From NCBI GenBank assembly GCA_013364255.1, contig CP054936.1, forward strand, positions 7,272,353-7,336,352: a stretch of 64,000 nucleotides of DNA. The letters run 5' to 3'. The stretch comes from Streptomyces seoulensis. Its GTDB lineage: Bacteria > Actinomycetota > Actinomycetes > Streptomycetales > Streptomycetaceae. The notes below the pieces were generated by a model that was not told the origin of the DNA, made no database searches, and saw only the letters and a list, made by a program, of their open reading frames with translations. The first letter of the stretch is position 1; the number at the start of each line of letters is the position of its first letter. Position numbers and translations under genes: made by a program. Shown piece after piece: positions 41,901-50,084 of this stretch.

Positions 41901-44494
41901 GGACGGTGCTGGTGCCGGGTGCGGCGTTCGTGGACCTGGTGGTGCGGGCCGGTGACGAAGTGGGGTGCGGGTTGTTGGGCGAGTTGGTGATCGAGGCGCC
42001 GCTCGTCCTTCCTGAGCGGGGTGGGGTGCAGGTCCGGGTCGCTCTGGGCGAGGTGGACGAGTCGGGGCAGCGCACGGTCGAGGTGCACTCGCGTGCCGAG
42101 GACACGGGTCCGGAGACGCCCTGGACGCGCCACGTCTCCGGCCGCTTGGCCGCTGAGCAGCCGGCTGCTGATTTCGAGTTGACGCAGTGGCCGCCCGCCG
42201 GCGCGGTTCCGGTGGAAGGCGCGGCGGAGCAGGCGTACGCGGACATGGCGGAGATGGGCTACGGCTATGGTCCGGCTTTCCGGGGTCTGAGCCGGGTCTG
42301 GACCCGGGGTGAAGAGGTGTTCGCCGAGCTGGTGCTGCCGGAGGAGGCGGGGAAGCCGGACGGTTTCGGTGTGCATCCCGCGTTGCTCGACGCCTGCTTC
42401 CACGCCGGGGGCTTCCGTACTGACACCGCCGGGCAGGAGCCGAGGCTCGTTCTGCCGTTCGCCTGGAACGACGTGCGGATCTACGCGACCGGCGCGACCG
42501 CGCTGCGCGTGCATCTGTCGTTCCCTGGACCGGACACGATCACCGTCCGGATGGCCGACGGCACCGGCGCACCGGTCGCCTCGGTCGGATCGTGGATCGC
42601 CCGGCCCGTGACCTCCGAGTTCTCACGTCCGGATGTGTCGGGTGGGCGGATGTTCGAGGTGGTGTGGGATCGGTTGTCGGTGCGGCCGGTGGAGAGGGGG
42701 CCGGGGTTTGTTTCGGTGGGGTCGGTGGGGGATGTTCGTGCGTTGGTGGGTGGGGTGGGGGTTCCTGAGGTGTTGGTGTTGGAGGTTGTGGGTGGTGGGC
42801 GGGTGGATGCGTCTGGTGTGCGGGAGTTGACGGGGTGGGTGTTGGAGGTGGTGCAGGCGTGGTTGGGTGAGCCTGAGTTGGGTGGGTCGCGGTTGTTGGT
42901 GGTGACGCGTGGTGCGGTGGGGGTGGGTGGTGAGGCGCCGGTGGATCTGGCGGGTGCGGCGGTGGGTGGTCTGCTGCGTTCGGTTCAGGTGGAGAATCCG
43001 GGTCGGGTGGTGTTGGTGGATGTGGATGTGGATGGTGGGGTGGTGTCGGGGGAGTTGTTGGCGGCGGTGGCGGGTTTGGACGAGCCGCAGGTGGCGGTGC
43101 GTGGGGGTGTGTGTTTCGCGCGGCGTCTGGGGCGTGTGCGGGTGGGGTCGGTGGGTGTGGGTGGGGGGTTGGACCGTGAGGGCACGGTGTTGGTGACGGG
43201 TGGTACGGGTGCGTTGGGTGCTTTGGTGGCGCGGCATGTGGTCGTGGTGCATGGGGTGCGCAATGTTCTGCTGGTCAGTCGTCGTGGTGGGTTGGCTGCT
43301 GGGGTCGGGGAGTTGTGTGAGGAGTTGTCGGTTCTGGGGGCGAGGGTGCGGGTGGAGGCGTGTGATGTGGCGGATCGGGGGGCGATGGCCGCTTTGCTGG
43401 CTTCGGTGCCGGCTGAGGCTCCGCTGACCGCGGTGGTGCATACGGCGGGTGTGATCGATGACGGTGTGGTCACGGCGTTGACTCGGGAGCGTTTGGAGGC
43501 GGTGTTCCGTCCGAAGGTGGATGCGGCGTTGGTGTTGGACGAGCTGACGCGGGATCTGGATCTGGCGGCTTTCGTGCTGTATTCGTCGGCGGCGGGTACG
43601 TTCCAGGCGCCGGGGCAGGGCAATTACGCGGCGGCGAACGCGTTTCTGGACGCGCTGGCGCAGCGACGCAGGGCCGCCGGGCTCCCTGCCACCTCCCTCG
43701 CCTGGGGCCTGTGGTCGCAGGCGACGGACATGAACGCCAGCCTGAGCGACGTAGATCAGCAGCGCATGTCCCGGGGCGGCGTCATCGGGCTGACGGCCGA
43801 TGAGGGCATGGCACTGTTCGACGCGGCGCTCCCCTCGCCGACGGCAGCTCTGGTGCTGGTGGGGCTGGACTTCGCCGCGCTCAGGGTCCAGGCGGGGGCG
43901 GGGACGCTGCCGGCGCTGCTGCGTGCCTTGGTCCCGGCCGGCCGGCGCGCCGCGCAGAGCGCCGCCGCGCATGCGGACGGTCTGCTCCAGCGACTGGCCG
44001 GAATCTCCCAGGACGAGCGGGAACAGCTCCTGCTGGAGACGGTGCAGCAGGCGGCGGCGGCCGTGCTCGGCTTCGCCTCCGCCGATCAGCTGGAGCCGGA
44101 ACGGGCCCTCAACGAGATCGGCTTCGACTCGCTCACCGCGGTCGAACTCCGCAACAACCTGTCCGGCCGCACCGGACTGCGCCTGCCCAGCACGTTGATC
44201 TTCGACTACCCCACACCGATGGCCCTGATGACCTACCTCCGGGACGAGTTGGGCGGGCGTGCCGCCGACGAGGACGAGAGCAGCGAGGCGGACGTCCGCC
44301 GGGCCCTGGCCACCGTTCCGATCGACCGACTCCGCGCGGCCGGGGTGCTCGACGTGCTGCTGTCGTTGGCCCGATCGGAAGCGGCCGCACAGGAATCCGG
44401 TCCGGTGGCGAGCGTCGACGAAGAACTGGACCTGATCGACGGAATGAACGTCGGCGATCTCGTGCAGCGGGCTCTGGGCAACACCCAATCGTGA
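38945..44494 (+). CDS. Ansamycin PKS subunit B: module 4 (KS-AT-DH-KR-ACP, malonyl)
   Basis: 1849 residues from the ATG at 38945 (GAGG five bases before it); the longer GTG frame from 38927 runs through that site. N-terminal docking helix (IINALRASLKENARLQ), KS about 36-460 (DTACSSS, EAHGTGT, KSNIGHT), AT about 570-930 with GHSVG and HAFH at 41270-41281, so malonyl-CoA. DH about 950-1230 with HAVAGTVLVP and GYGPAF, active. KR about 1410-1590 with GGTGALG, B-type IDD marker and GNYAAAN, active. ACP about 1690-1765. Expected to leave a double bond. The rifamycin module 4 takes methylmalonyl, so this is a difference. C-terminal docking segment resembles that of subunit A. Confidence 0.94.
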   Translation: MAAQSEQIINALRASLKENARLQQQYDRVVAADTEPIAIVGMACRLPGGVSGPEELWDLVVAGGDGVSGFPVNRGWDLENLYHPDPDHPGTSYTREGGFLHDADEFDAGFFGISPREALAMDPQQRLMLEISWEALERAGIDPAALRGKPVGVFSGIAFHDYANDPQDAADGLEGFLLTGGAGSVLSGRVSYVLGLEGPAVTLDTACSSSLVALHLAAQSLRSGESALALAGGVTVMAEPDAFVRFSRQRGLAADGRCKSFAASADGTGFAEGAGVLVLERLSDAMRKGHRVLAVVRGSAVNQDGASNGLTAPNGPSQQRVIRRALTNAGLSVADVDVVEAHGTGTVLGDPIEAQALLATYGRGREAGRPLWLGSLKSNIGHTQAAAGVAGVIKMVQAMRHGVLPRTLHVDEPTPQVDWSVGAVELLTEARAWPETGRPRRAAVSGFGVSGTNAHVILEQAPDQAPPSAAEDRPVCDGAVPVPLLVSGRGQAALAGQAGRLAGFLSERVEYELADVARSLAVSRGALADRAVVVAGGRGEAVAGLEALAGGESAPGVIVGGRSVLEDGRLGVLFSGQGSQWVGMARGLYERFGVFRAAFDAACGVLDARLAGCVEYAVADVVFGTAGTADIAGSAGSAGVAGLLDRTVYAQAGLFAVETALFRLVESWGVCPDVVGGHSVGEVVAAHVAGVLSLEDAGALVAARGRLMDALPEGGVMVSVAAGEEEVAALLPSGVSIAAVNGPRSVVISGAEGDVLAVAEELAGRGHRTRRLRVSHAFHSALMEPMLEEFGGVVAGLVFKSPRVAMVSNVSGRLVDAEVVTRPGYWVEHVRSTVRFAEGVGALRGAEVSTVLELGPDAVLSGMGVECWPEGGGVFVPALRRGGDEVRSLVEAVARLHVRGVLVDWRVLVGGGGGWPVELPTYAFQRQRFWLASGGGSGDPVGLGLAGVGHPMLGAVVEVPASGGVLFVSRWSSGSFPWLADHAVAGTVLVPGAAFVDLVVRAGDEVGCGLLGELVIEAPLVLPERGGVQVRVALGEVDESGQRTVEVHSRAEDTGPETPWTRHVSGRLAAEQPAADFELTQWPPAGAVPVEGAAEQAYADMAEMGYGYGPAFRGLSRVWTRGEEVFAELVLPEEAGKPDGFGVHPALLDACFHAGGFRTDTAGQEPRLVLPFAWNDVRIYATGATALRVHLSFPGPDTITVRMADGTGAPVASVGSWIARPVTSEFSRPDVSGGRMFEVVWDRLSVRPVERGPGFVSVGSVGDVRALVGGVGVPEVLVLEVVGGGRVDASGVRELTGWVLEVVQAWLGEPELGGSRLLVVTRGAVGVGGEAPVDLAGAAVGGLLRSVQVENPGRVVLVDVDVDGGVVSGELLAAVAGLDEPQVAVRGGVCFARRLGRVRVGSVGVGGGLDREGTVLVTGGTGALGALVARHVVVVHGVRNVLLVSRRGGLAAGVGELCEELSVLGARVRVEACDVADRGAMAALLASVPAEAPLTAVVHTAGVIDDGVVTALTRERLEAVFRPKVDAALVLDELTRDLDLAAFVLYSSAAGTFQAPGQGNYAAANAFLDALAQRRRAAGLPATSLAWGLWSQATDMNASLSDVDQQRMSRGGVIGLTADEGMALFDAALPSPTAALVLVGLDFAALRVQAGAGTLPALLRALVPAGRRAAQSAAAHADGLLQRLAGISQDEREQLLLETVQQAAAAVLGFASADQLEPERALNEIGFDSLTAVELRNNLSGRTGLRLPSTLIFDYPTPMALMTYLRDELGGRAADEDESSEADVRRALATVPIDRLRAAGVLDVLLSLARSEAAAQESGPVASVDEELDLIDGMNVGDLVQRALGNTQS
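40391..42053 (+). repeat. Malonyl AT-DH tract, copy 1 (module 4)
   Basis: This stretch is almost identical to 54923-56575 (module 7) and from about 40644 on to 60774-62170 (module 8), apart from 9-base steps in an alanine/glycine/serine loop near 40811-40870. It uses TTG, GTG and GGT codons heavily, unlike the CTG/GTC/GGC-rich flanks. Confidence 0.85.
42632..43720 (+). repeat. KR tract, copy 1 (module 4), identical to module 5
   Basis: About 1089 bases that I find identical, line by line, to 48176-49264. The constant offset of 5544 bases is kept throughout, so there is no indel. It covers the DH-KR linker, pseudo-KR and catalytic KR. Confidence 0.85.
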
Positions 44495-44518
44495 TCGAAA
44501 GGCAGAGGCGAGGTAATC

Positions 44519-47500
44519 ATGGACGATCGGGATGTTCAGAGCGGGCAGATCGTCGAGGCGCTGCGCGCTTCGCTGAAGGAGAACACCCGTCTTCAACGGC
44601 AGTACGACGAGGTGGTCGCCGCCAACTCCGAGCCGATCGCGATCGTCGGCATGGCCTGCCGTTACCCGGGGGGTGTGTCGTCGCCGGATGAGTTGTGGCG
44701 CCTGGTGGTCGAGGAGACCGACGCGATCACGGGCTTCCCCGAGGACCGGGGTTGGGATCTGGAGAACCTCTATCACCCGGACCCGGAGCACATGGGGACG
44801 AGCTACTGCCGCGAGAGCGGGTTCCTGCACGATGCGGCCGAGTTCGACGCCGGCTTCTTCGGCATCTCGCCGCGTGAGGCACTGGCGATGGACCCGCAGC
44901 AGCGGCTGATGCTGGAGATCTCCTGGGAGGCGCTGGAACGGTCCGGGCTCGACCCGGCCACTCTGCGCGGCAAGTCCGTCGGAGTCTTCACCGGGTACAT
45001 GTACCACGACTACGCGGTCGGCAACACGGACGAAGTGGGCGGTGCCCCCGAGGGCGTCGAGGGTTACCTCGCCACGGGTGGCGCGGGAAGCGTGCTGTCG
45101 GGCCGGGTGTCGTACGTGCTGGGGTTGGAGGGTCCGGCGGTGACGCTGGACACGGCCTGCTCGTCGTCGCTGGTGACCCTCCACCTGGCGGCGCAGTCGC
45201 TGCGGTCGGGGGAATCCGCGCTGGCACTGGCCGGCGGCGTGACCGTGATGGCCGCGCCCGGCGTGTTCGTCGACTTCTCGCGGCAGCGTGCGCTGGCGGC
45301 CGACGGCCGGTGCAAGGCGTTCTCGGCCGCCGCCGACGGCACCGGCTGGGCCGAGGGCGCGGGTGTGCTGGTGCTGGAGCGGTTGTCGGACGCGGTCAGC
45401 AACGGGCACAAGGTGCTGGCGGTGGTGCGGGGTTCCGCGGTCAACCAGGACGGCGCGTCCAACGGACTCACCGCGCCGAACGGCCCTTCCCAGCAGCGCG
45501 TCATCCGCCGTGCCCTCGCCCACGCCGGACTGCCTGCCGCCGAGGTCGACGTGGTCGAAGCGCACGGCACCGGGACGCCGTTGGGTGATCCGATCGAGGC
45601 GCAGGCGCTGCTGGCGACCTACGGTCAGGGCCGGGCGGCCGGACAGCCGTTGTGGCTGGGATCGCTGAAGTCGAACATCGGTCACACCCAGGCGGCTGCG
45701 GGGGTGGCGGGTGTGATCAAGATGGTGCAGGCGATGCGTCATGGTGTGCTGCCGCGCACGTTGCATGTGGATGAGCCGACACCGCAGGTGGACTGGTCGG
45801 CGGGTGCGGTGGAGCTGCTGACCGAGGCGCGGGAGTGGCCGGAGACGGGACACCCCCGCAGGGCGGCCGTGTCGAGTTTCGGCGTCAGCGGCACCAACGC
45901 GCACGTGATCCTGGAGCAGGCGCCCGATCAGGTTCCCCCGTCGGGCGAGGACCGCGCCGTGTTCGACGGGATCGAGCCGTTGCTGGTGTCGGGGCGTGGA
46001 CAGGCGGCTCTCGCGGGCCAGGCCGGGCGGCTGGCCGGCTTCGTCGCGAAGCACACCGAGCACGAACTCGGTGAGGTGGCCCGGTCTTTGGCGGCCACGC
46101 GCGGTGCGTTGGTCGATCGTGCGGTGGTGGTGGCGCGTGGTCGTGATGAGGCGGTGGCCGGGCTTGAGGCCCTGATGCGCGGCGAGCCGAGCCCTGGTGT
46201 GGTGACGGCTGTCGGGGGAGCGGTGAAGGGGCGGACGGCGTTTGTCTTCCCTGGTCAGGGTGCGCAGTGGGTGGGGATGGGGGCGGATCTGCTGGGTGTG
46301 TCGGGGGTGTTCGCGCGTCGGTTGGGTGAGTGTGCGCGGGTGTTGGATGGGTTGACGGGGTGGTCGTTGTTGGAGGTGGTGCGGGGTGGGGGTGGTGTGT
46401 CGTGGGATGCGGTGGATGTGGTGCAGCCGGTGTCGTTCGCGGTGATGGTGTCGTTGGCGTCGGTGTGGGAGGCGTGTGGGGTGCGGCCGGATGCGGTGGT
46501 GGGGCATTCGCAGGGTGAGATCGCGGCGGCGGTGGTGGCGGGTGCCTTGTCGTTGGAGGACGGGGCCGCGGTGGTGGTGGAGCGCAGTCGTCTGATCGCG
46601 GCCCGGTTGTCGGGCGGTGGCGGTATGGCGTCGATCGCCACCGACGTGGAGCAGGTCCGTACCCTCCTGGCCGGTTACGAGGGTCTGGAGGTCGCGGCCG
46701 TCAACGGTCCCCGGTCCGTGGTGGTCGCCGGGAGTGAACCCGCGCTGGCCTCGTTGATCGCCGACTGCGAGGCGAGCGGGCTGCGGGTCCGTCGGATCCC
46801 GGTCGACTACGCCTCGCACTCCGCGCGCGTGGAGGAGATCGAGGAGGAACTGCGGACGGTCCTGGCACACATCACACCCCGCCCCGGCACGGTGCCCTTC
46901 TACTCGACCGTCACCGGTGAACCGATCGACACGACCACGCTCGACGCCGGGTACTGGTACCGCAACCTGCGCCGGACCGTGCGGTTCGAAACCGCCACCC
47001 GGGCACTGGTCGCCAAGGGGTTCCGGGCGTTCGTCGAGGTCAGCTCGCATCCGGTCCTGGTTCCGGGCGTAGAGGAGACCGCCCAGGCGAGTGGCGTCGG
47101 CCCGATCGTGGTCACCGGCACCCTGCGCCGCGACGAGGACGGTCCTGCCCGCTTCCTGGAGGCACTGGCCAGGCTGCACGTCCAGGGGATCGCGGTCGAC
47201 TGGCCCGCGCTGCTCGGCCGCGACTACGGCTGGCCCCTCGACCTGCCGACCTACGCCTTCCAGCGGCAGCGCTTCTGGCTGGAGTCGGGCTGGGGCGGGG
47301 GAGACCCGGCGGTGCTCGGTCTGACCGGAGTGGATCACCCGCTGCTGGGAGCCCAGGCGGACATCCCGGCCACCGGCGGCGTGCTGTTCACCTCGCGCTG
47401 GTCGCTGTGGTCGCAGCCATGGCTGGCCGACCACTCGGCGGCCGGTGTGACGTTGGTGCCGGGGACGGCCTTCGTGGACCTGGTGGTGCGCGCAGGTGAC

Positions 47501-50026
47501 GAGGTCGGGTGCGGGGTGCTGGCCGAGCTGGTGATCGAGGCGCCGATGGCGGTGCCCGAACAGGGCGGGGTGCAGGTCCGGGTTGCTCTGGGCGAGGTGG
47601 ACGAGTCGGGGCAGCGCACGGTCGAGGTGCACTCGCGTGCCGAGGACACGGGTCCGGAGACGCCCTGGACGCGCCACGTCTCCGGCCGCTTGGCCGCTGA
47701 GCAGCCGGCTGCTGATTTCGAGTTGACGCAGTGGCCGCCCGTAGGCGCGGTTCCGGTGGAGGGCGCGGCGGAGCGGGCGTACGCGGACATGGCGGAGACG
47801 GGCTACGGCTATGGTGCGGCGTTCCGGGGTCTGAGCCGGGTCTGGACGCGTGGCGAAGAGGTGTTCGCCGAGCTGGTGCTGCCGGAGGAGGCGGGCAAGC
47901 CCGACGGCTTCGGCGTGCATCCCGCGCTGCTCGACGCCTGCTTCCACGGCGGCGTGTTCCGCAGCAGCGACGAGGAACGGCGACTGGTGATGCCGTTCGT
48001 CTGGAACGACGTACGACTCTTCGCGACCGGCGCGACCGCACTGCGCGTCCACCTCTCGTACCAGGGCTCGGACACCGTGGCCTTGCGCCTGGCCGACGCT
48101 GCCGGCGCCCCGGTCGCCTCCGTCGGGTCCGTCGTGGCCCGACCGGTGGGGACGGAGCAGCTCCGGAGCAGCTCGGATGTGTCGGGTGGGCGGATGTTCG
48201 AGGTGGTGTGGGATCGGTTGTCGGTGCGGCCGGTGGAGAGGGGGCCGGGGTTTGTTTCGGTGGGGTCGGTGGGGGATGTTCGTGCGTTGGTGGGTGGGGT
48301 GGGGGTTCCTGAGGTGTTGGTGTTGGAGGTTGTGGGTGGTGGGCGGGTGGATGCGTCTGGTGTGCGGGAGTTGACGGGGTGGGTGTTGGAGGTGGTGCAG
48401 GCGTGGTTGGGTGAGCCTGAGTTGGGTGGGTCGCGGTTGTTGGTGGTGACGCGTGGTGCGGTGGGGGTGGGTGGTGAGGCGCCGGTGGATCTGGCGGGTG
48501 CGGCGGTGGGTGGTCTGCTGCGTTCGGTTCAGGTGGAGAATCCGGGTCGGGTGGTGTTGGTGGATGTGGATGTGGATGGTGGGGTGGTGTCGGGGGAGTT
48601 GTTGGCGGCGGTGGCGGGTTTGGACGAGCCGCAGGTGGCGGTGCGTGGGGGTGTGTGTTTCGCGCGGCGTCTGGGGCGTGTGCGGGTGGGGTCGGTGGGT
48701 GTGGGTGGGGGGTTGGACCGTGAGGGCACGGTGTTGGTGACGGGTGGTACGGGTGCGTTGGGTGCTTTGGTGGCGCGGCATGTGGTCGTGGTGCATGGGG
48801 TGCGCAATGTTCTGCTGGTCAGTCGTCGTGGTGGGTTGGCTGCTGGGGTCGGGGAGTTGTGTGAGGAGTTGTCGGTTCTGGGGGCGAGGGTGCGGGTGGA
48901 GGCGTGTGATGTGGCGGATCGGGGGGCGATGGCCGCTTTGCTGGCTTCGGTGCCGGCTGAGGCTCCGCTGACCGCGGTGGTGCATACGGCGGGTGTGATC
49001 GATGACGGTGTGGTCACGGCGTTGACTCGGGAGCGTTTGGAGGCGGTGTTCCGTCCGAAGGTGGATGCGGCGTTGGTGTTGGACGAGCTGACGCGGGATC
49101 TGGATCTGGCGGCTTTCGTGCTGTATTCGTCGGCGGCGGGTACGTTCCAGGCGCCGGGGCAGGGCAATTACGCGGCGGCGAACGCGTTTCTGGACGCGCT
49201 GGCGCAGCGACGCAGGGCCGCCGGGCTCCCTGCCACCTCCCTCGCCTGGGGCCTGTGGTCGCAGATGAACAGCAACCTCTCCGACGCAGACCAGAAGCGG
49301 CTGGCCCGCGTCGGCCTGGTGGGGCCGTCCATGGAGGAGGGCATGGAACTGTTCGACGCGGCGCTCCTCTCCCCGACAGCAGCCCTTGCCCTGGTGAAGC
49401 TGGACTTCACCGAGCTGCGGAACCAGGCGGGGGCGGGCACGCTGCCGGCGCTGCTGCGCGCGTTGGTCCCGGCCGGCCGGCGCGCCGCGCAGAGCACTAC
49501 GGCGCGAGCGGACGGTCTGCTCCAGCGACTGGCCGGAGTTCCCCGTGACGAGCGGGAACAGCTCCTGCTGGAGACGGTGCAGCAGACCGCGGCGGCCGTG
49601 CTCGGCTTCGCCTCCGCCGATCAGCTGGAGCCGGAACGGGCCCTCAACGAGGTCGGCTTCGACTCGCTCACCGCGGTCGAACTCCGCAATCGCCTGTCCG
49701 GCCTGACCGGACTGCGTCTACCGGTGACGTTGATCTTCGACCATCCCACACCGGCGACCCTGGCGAACTACCTGGCGGTGGAACTCGGCCAGGACGCCGA
49801 CCAGGGACAAGCGCTGATGGCGGAACTCGACGGCCTTGAGGCGTCCTTCGCGTCCCTCGCTCCCGACGATCCGCTGTATCACCAGATCGTGAGTCGGCTC
49901 CAGTCGCTGATCGCACCACGGCAGGACGAGTCGAGGCAGGGCGGCGAGACCGAGGAGTTCGATCTCGACTCCGCCACCGATGAGGAGATGTTCAAGCTCA
50001 TCGACAGCGAGTTCGGGTCGGAGTGA
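44519..50026 (+). CDS. Ansamycin PKS subunit C: module 5 (KS-AT-DH-KR-ACP, methylmalonyl)
   Basis: 1835 residues from an ATG with GAGG upstream, 24 bases after subunit B. N-terminal docking helix IVEALRASLKENTRLQ, KS about 39-465, AT about 575-920 with GHSQG and YASH (46808-46819) for methylmalonyl-CoA, DH about 940-1215 with HSAAGVTLVP intact but GYGAAF in place of GYGPAF, KR about 1400-1580 active with IDD marker, ACP about 1680-1755. The KR and its upstream linker are identical at DNA level to those of module 4 over about 1.09 kb. The C-terminal docking tail is of another class (EEMFKLIDSEFG) from those of subunits A and B, matching the changed N-terminus of subunit D. Expected to give a methyl-branched double bond. 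Confidence 0.94.
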   Translation: MDDRDVQSGQIVEALRASLKENTRLQRQYDEVVAANSEPIAIVGMACRYPGGVSSPDELWRLVVEETDAITGFPEDRGWDLENLYHPDPEHMGTSYCRESGFLHDAAEFDAGFFGISPREALAMDPQQRLMLEISWEALERSGLDPATLRGKSVGVFTGYMYHDYAVGNTDEVGGAPEGVEGYLATGGAGSVLSGRVSYVLGLEGPAVTLDTACSSSLVTLHLAAQSLRSGESALALAGGVTVMAAPGVFVDFSRQRALAADGRCKAFSAAADGTGWAEGAGVLVLERLSDAVSNGHKVLAVVRGSAVNQDGASNGLTAPNGPSQQRVIRRALAHAGLPAAEVDVVEAHGTGTPLGDPIEAQALLATYGQGRAAGQPLWLGSLKSNIGHTQAAAGVAGVIKMVQAMRHGVLPRTLHVDEPTPQVDWSAGAVELLTEAREWPETGHPRRAAVSSFGVSGTNAHVILEQAPDQVPPSGEDRAVFDGIEPLLVSGRGQAALAGQAGRLAGFVAKHTEHELGEVARSLAATRGALVDRAVVVARGRDEAVAGLEALMRGEPSPGVVTAVGGAVKGRTAFVFPGQGAQWVGMGADLLGVSGVFARRLGECARVLDGLTGWSLLEVVRGGGGVSWDAVDVVQPVSFAVMVSLASVWEACGVRPDAVVGHSQGEIAAAVVAGALSLEDGAAVVVERSRLIAARLSGGGGMASIATDVEQVRTLLAGYEGLEVAAVNGPRSVVVAGSEPALASLIADCEASGLRVRRIPVDYASHSARVEEIEEELRTVLAHITPRPGTVPFYSTVTGEPIDTTTLDAGYWYRNLRRTVRFETATRALVAKGFRAFVEVSSHPVLVPGVEETAQASGVGPIVVTGTLRRDEDGPARFLEALARLHVQGIAVDWPALLGRDYGWPLDLPTYAFQRQRFWLESGWGGGDPAVLGLTGVDHPLLGAQADIPATGGVLFTSRWSLWSQPWLADHSAAGVTLVPGTAFVDLVVRAGDEVGCGVLAELVIEAPMAVPEQGGVQVRVALGEVDESGQRTVEVHSRAEDTGPETPWTRHVSGRLAAEQPAADFELTQWPPVGAVPVEGAAERAYADMAETGYGYGAAFRGLSRVWTRGEEVFAELVLPEEAGKPDGFGVHPALLDACFHGGVFRSSDEERRLVMPFVWNDVRLFATGATALRVHLSYQGSDTVALRLADAAGAPVASVGSVVARPVGTEQLRSSSDVSGGRMFEVVWDRLSVRPVERGPGFVSVGSVGDVRALVGGVGVPEVLVLEVVGGGRVDASGVRELTGWVLEVVQAWLGEPELGGSRLLVVTRGAVGVGGEAPVDLAGAAVGGLLRSVQVENPGRVVLVDVDVDGGVVSGELLAAVAGLDEPQVAVRGGVCFARRLGRVRVGSVGVGGGLDREGTVLVTGGTGALGALVARHVVVVHGVRNVLLVSRRGGLAAGVGELCEELSVLGARVRVEACDVADRGAMAALLASVPAEAPLTAVVHTAGVIDDGVVTALTRERLEAVFRPKVDAALVLDELTRDLDLAAFVLYSSAAGTFQAPGQGNYAAANAFLDALAQRRRAAGLPATSLAWGLWSQMNSNLSDADQKRLARVGLVGPSMEEGMELFDAALLSPTAALALVKLDFTELRNQAGAGTLPALLRALVPAGRRAAQSTTARADGLLQRLAGVPRDEREQLLLETVQQTAAAVLGFASADQLEPERALNEVGFDSLTAVELRNRLSGLTGLRLPVTLIFDHPTPATLANYLAVELGQDADQGQALMAELDGLEASFASLAPDDPLYHQIVSRLQSLIAPRQDESRQGGETEEFDLDSATDEEMFKLIDSEFGSE
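46230..46990 (+). repeat. Methylmalonyl AT tract (module 5)
   Basis: Near-identical partner of the module 1 and module 3 AT tracts; diverges from them around 46850-46900 and rejoins at the TTLDAGYWYRNL segment. Confidence 0.8.
48176..49264 (+). repeat. KR tract, copy 2 (module 5)
   Basis: Partner of 42632-43720 at a constant offset of 5544 bases. Confidence 0.85.
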
Positions 50027-50084
50027 GTCCAGCTCCACGATCCCACCCGAACGGCCCGGCCGGCACCCAGGAAAGGCACCACTC

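Noticed and set aside
42623..48985. Very long minus-strand frames opposite the PKS, rich in His, Arg, Thr and Pro
   Set aside because: They mirror the TTG/GTG-rich coding tracts of the plus strand, show no domain, and are repeated only because the PKS tracts are repeated.
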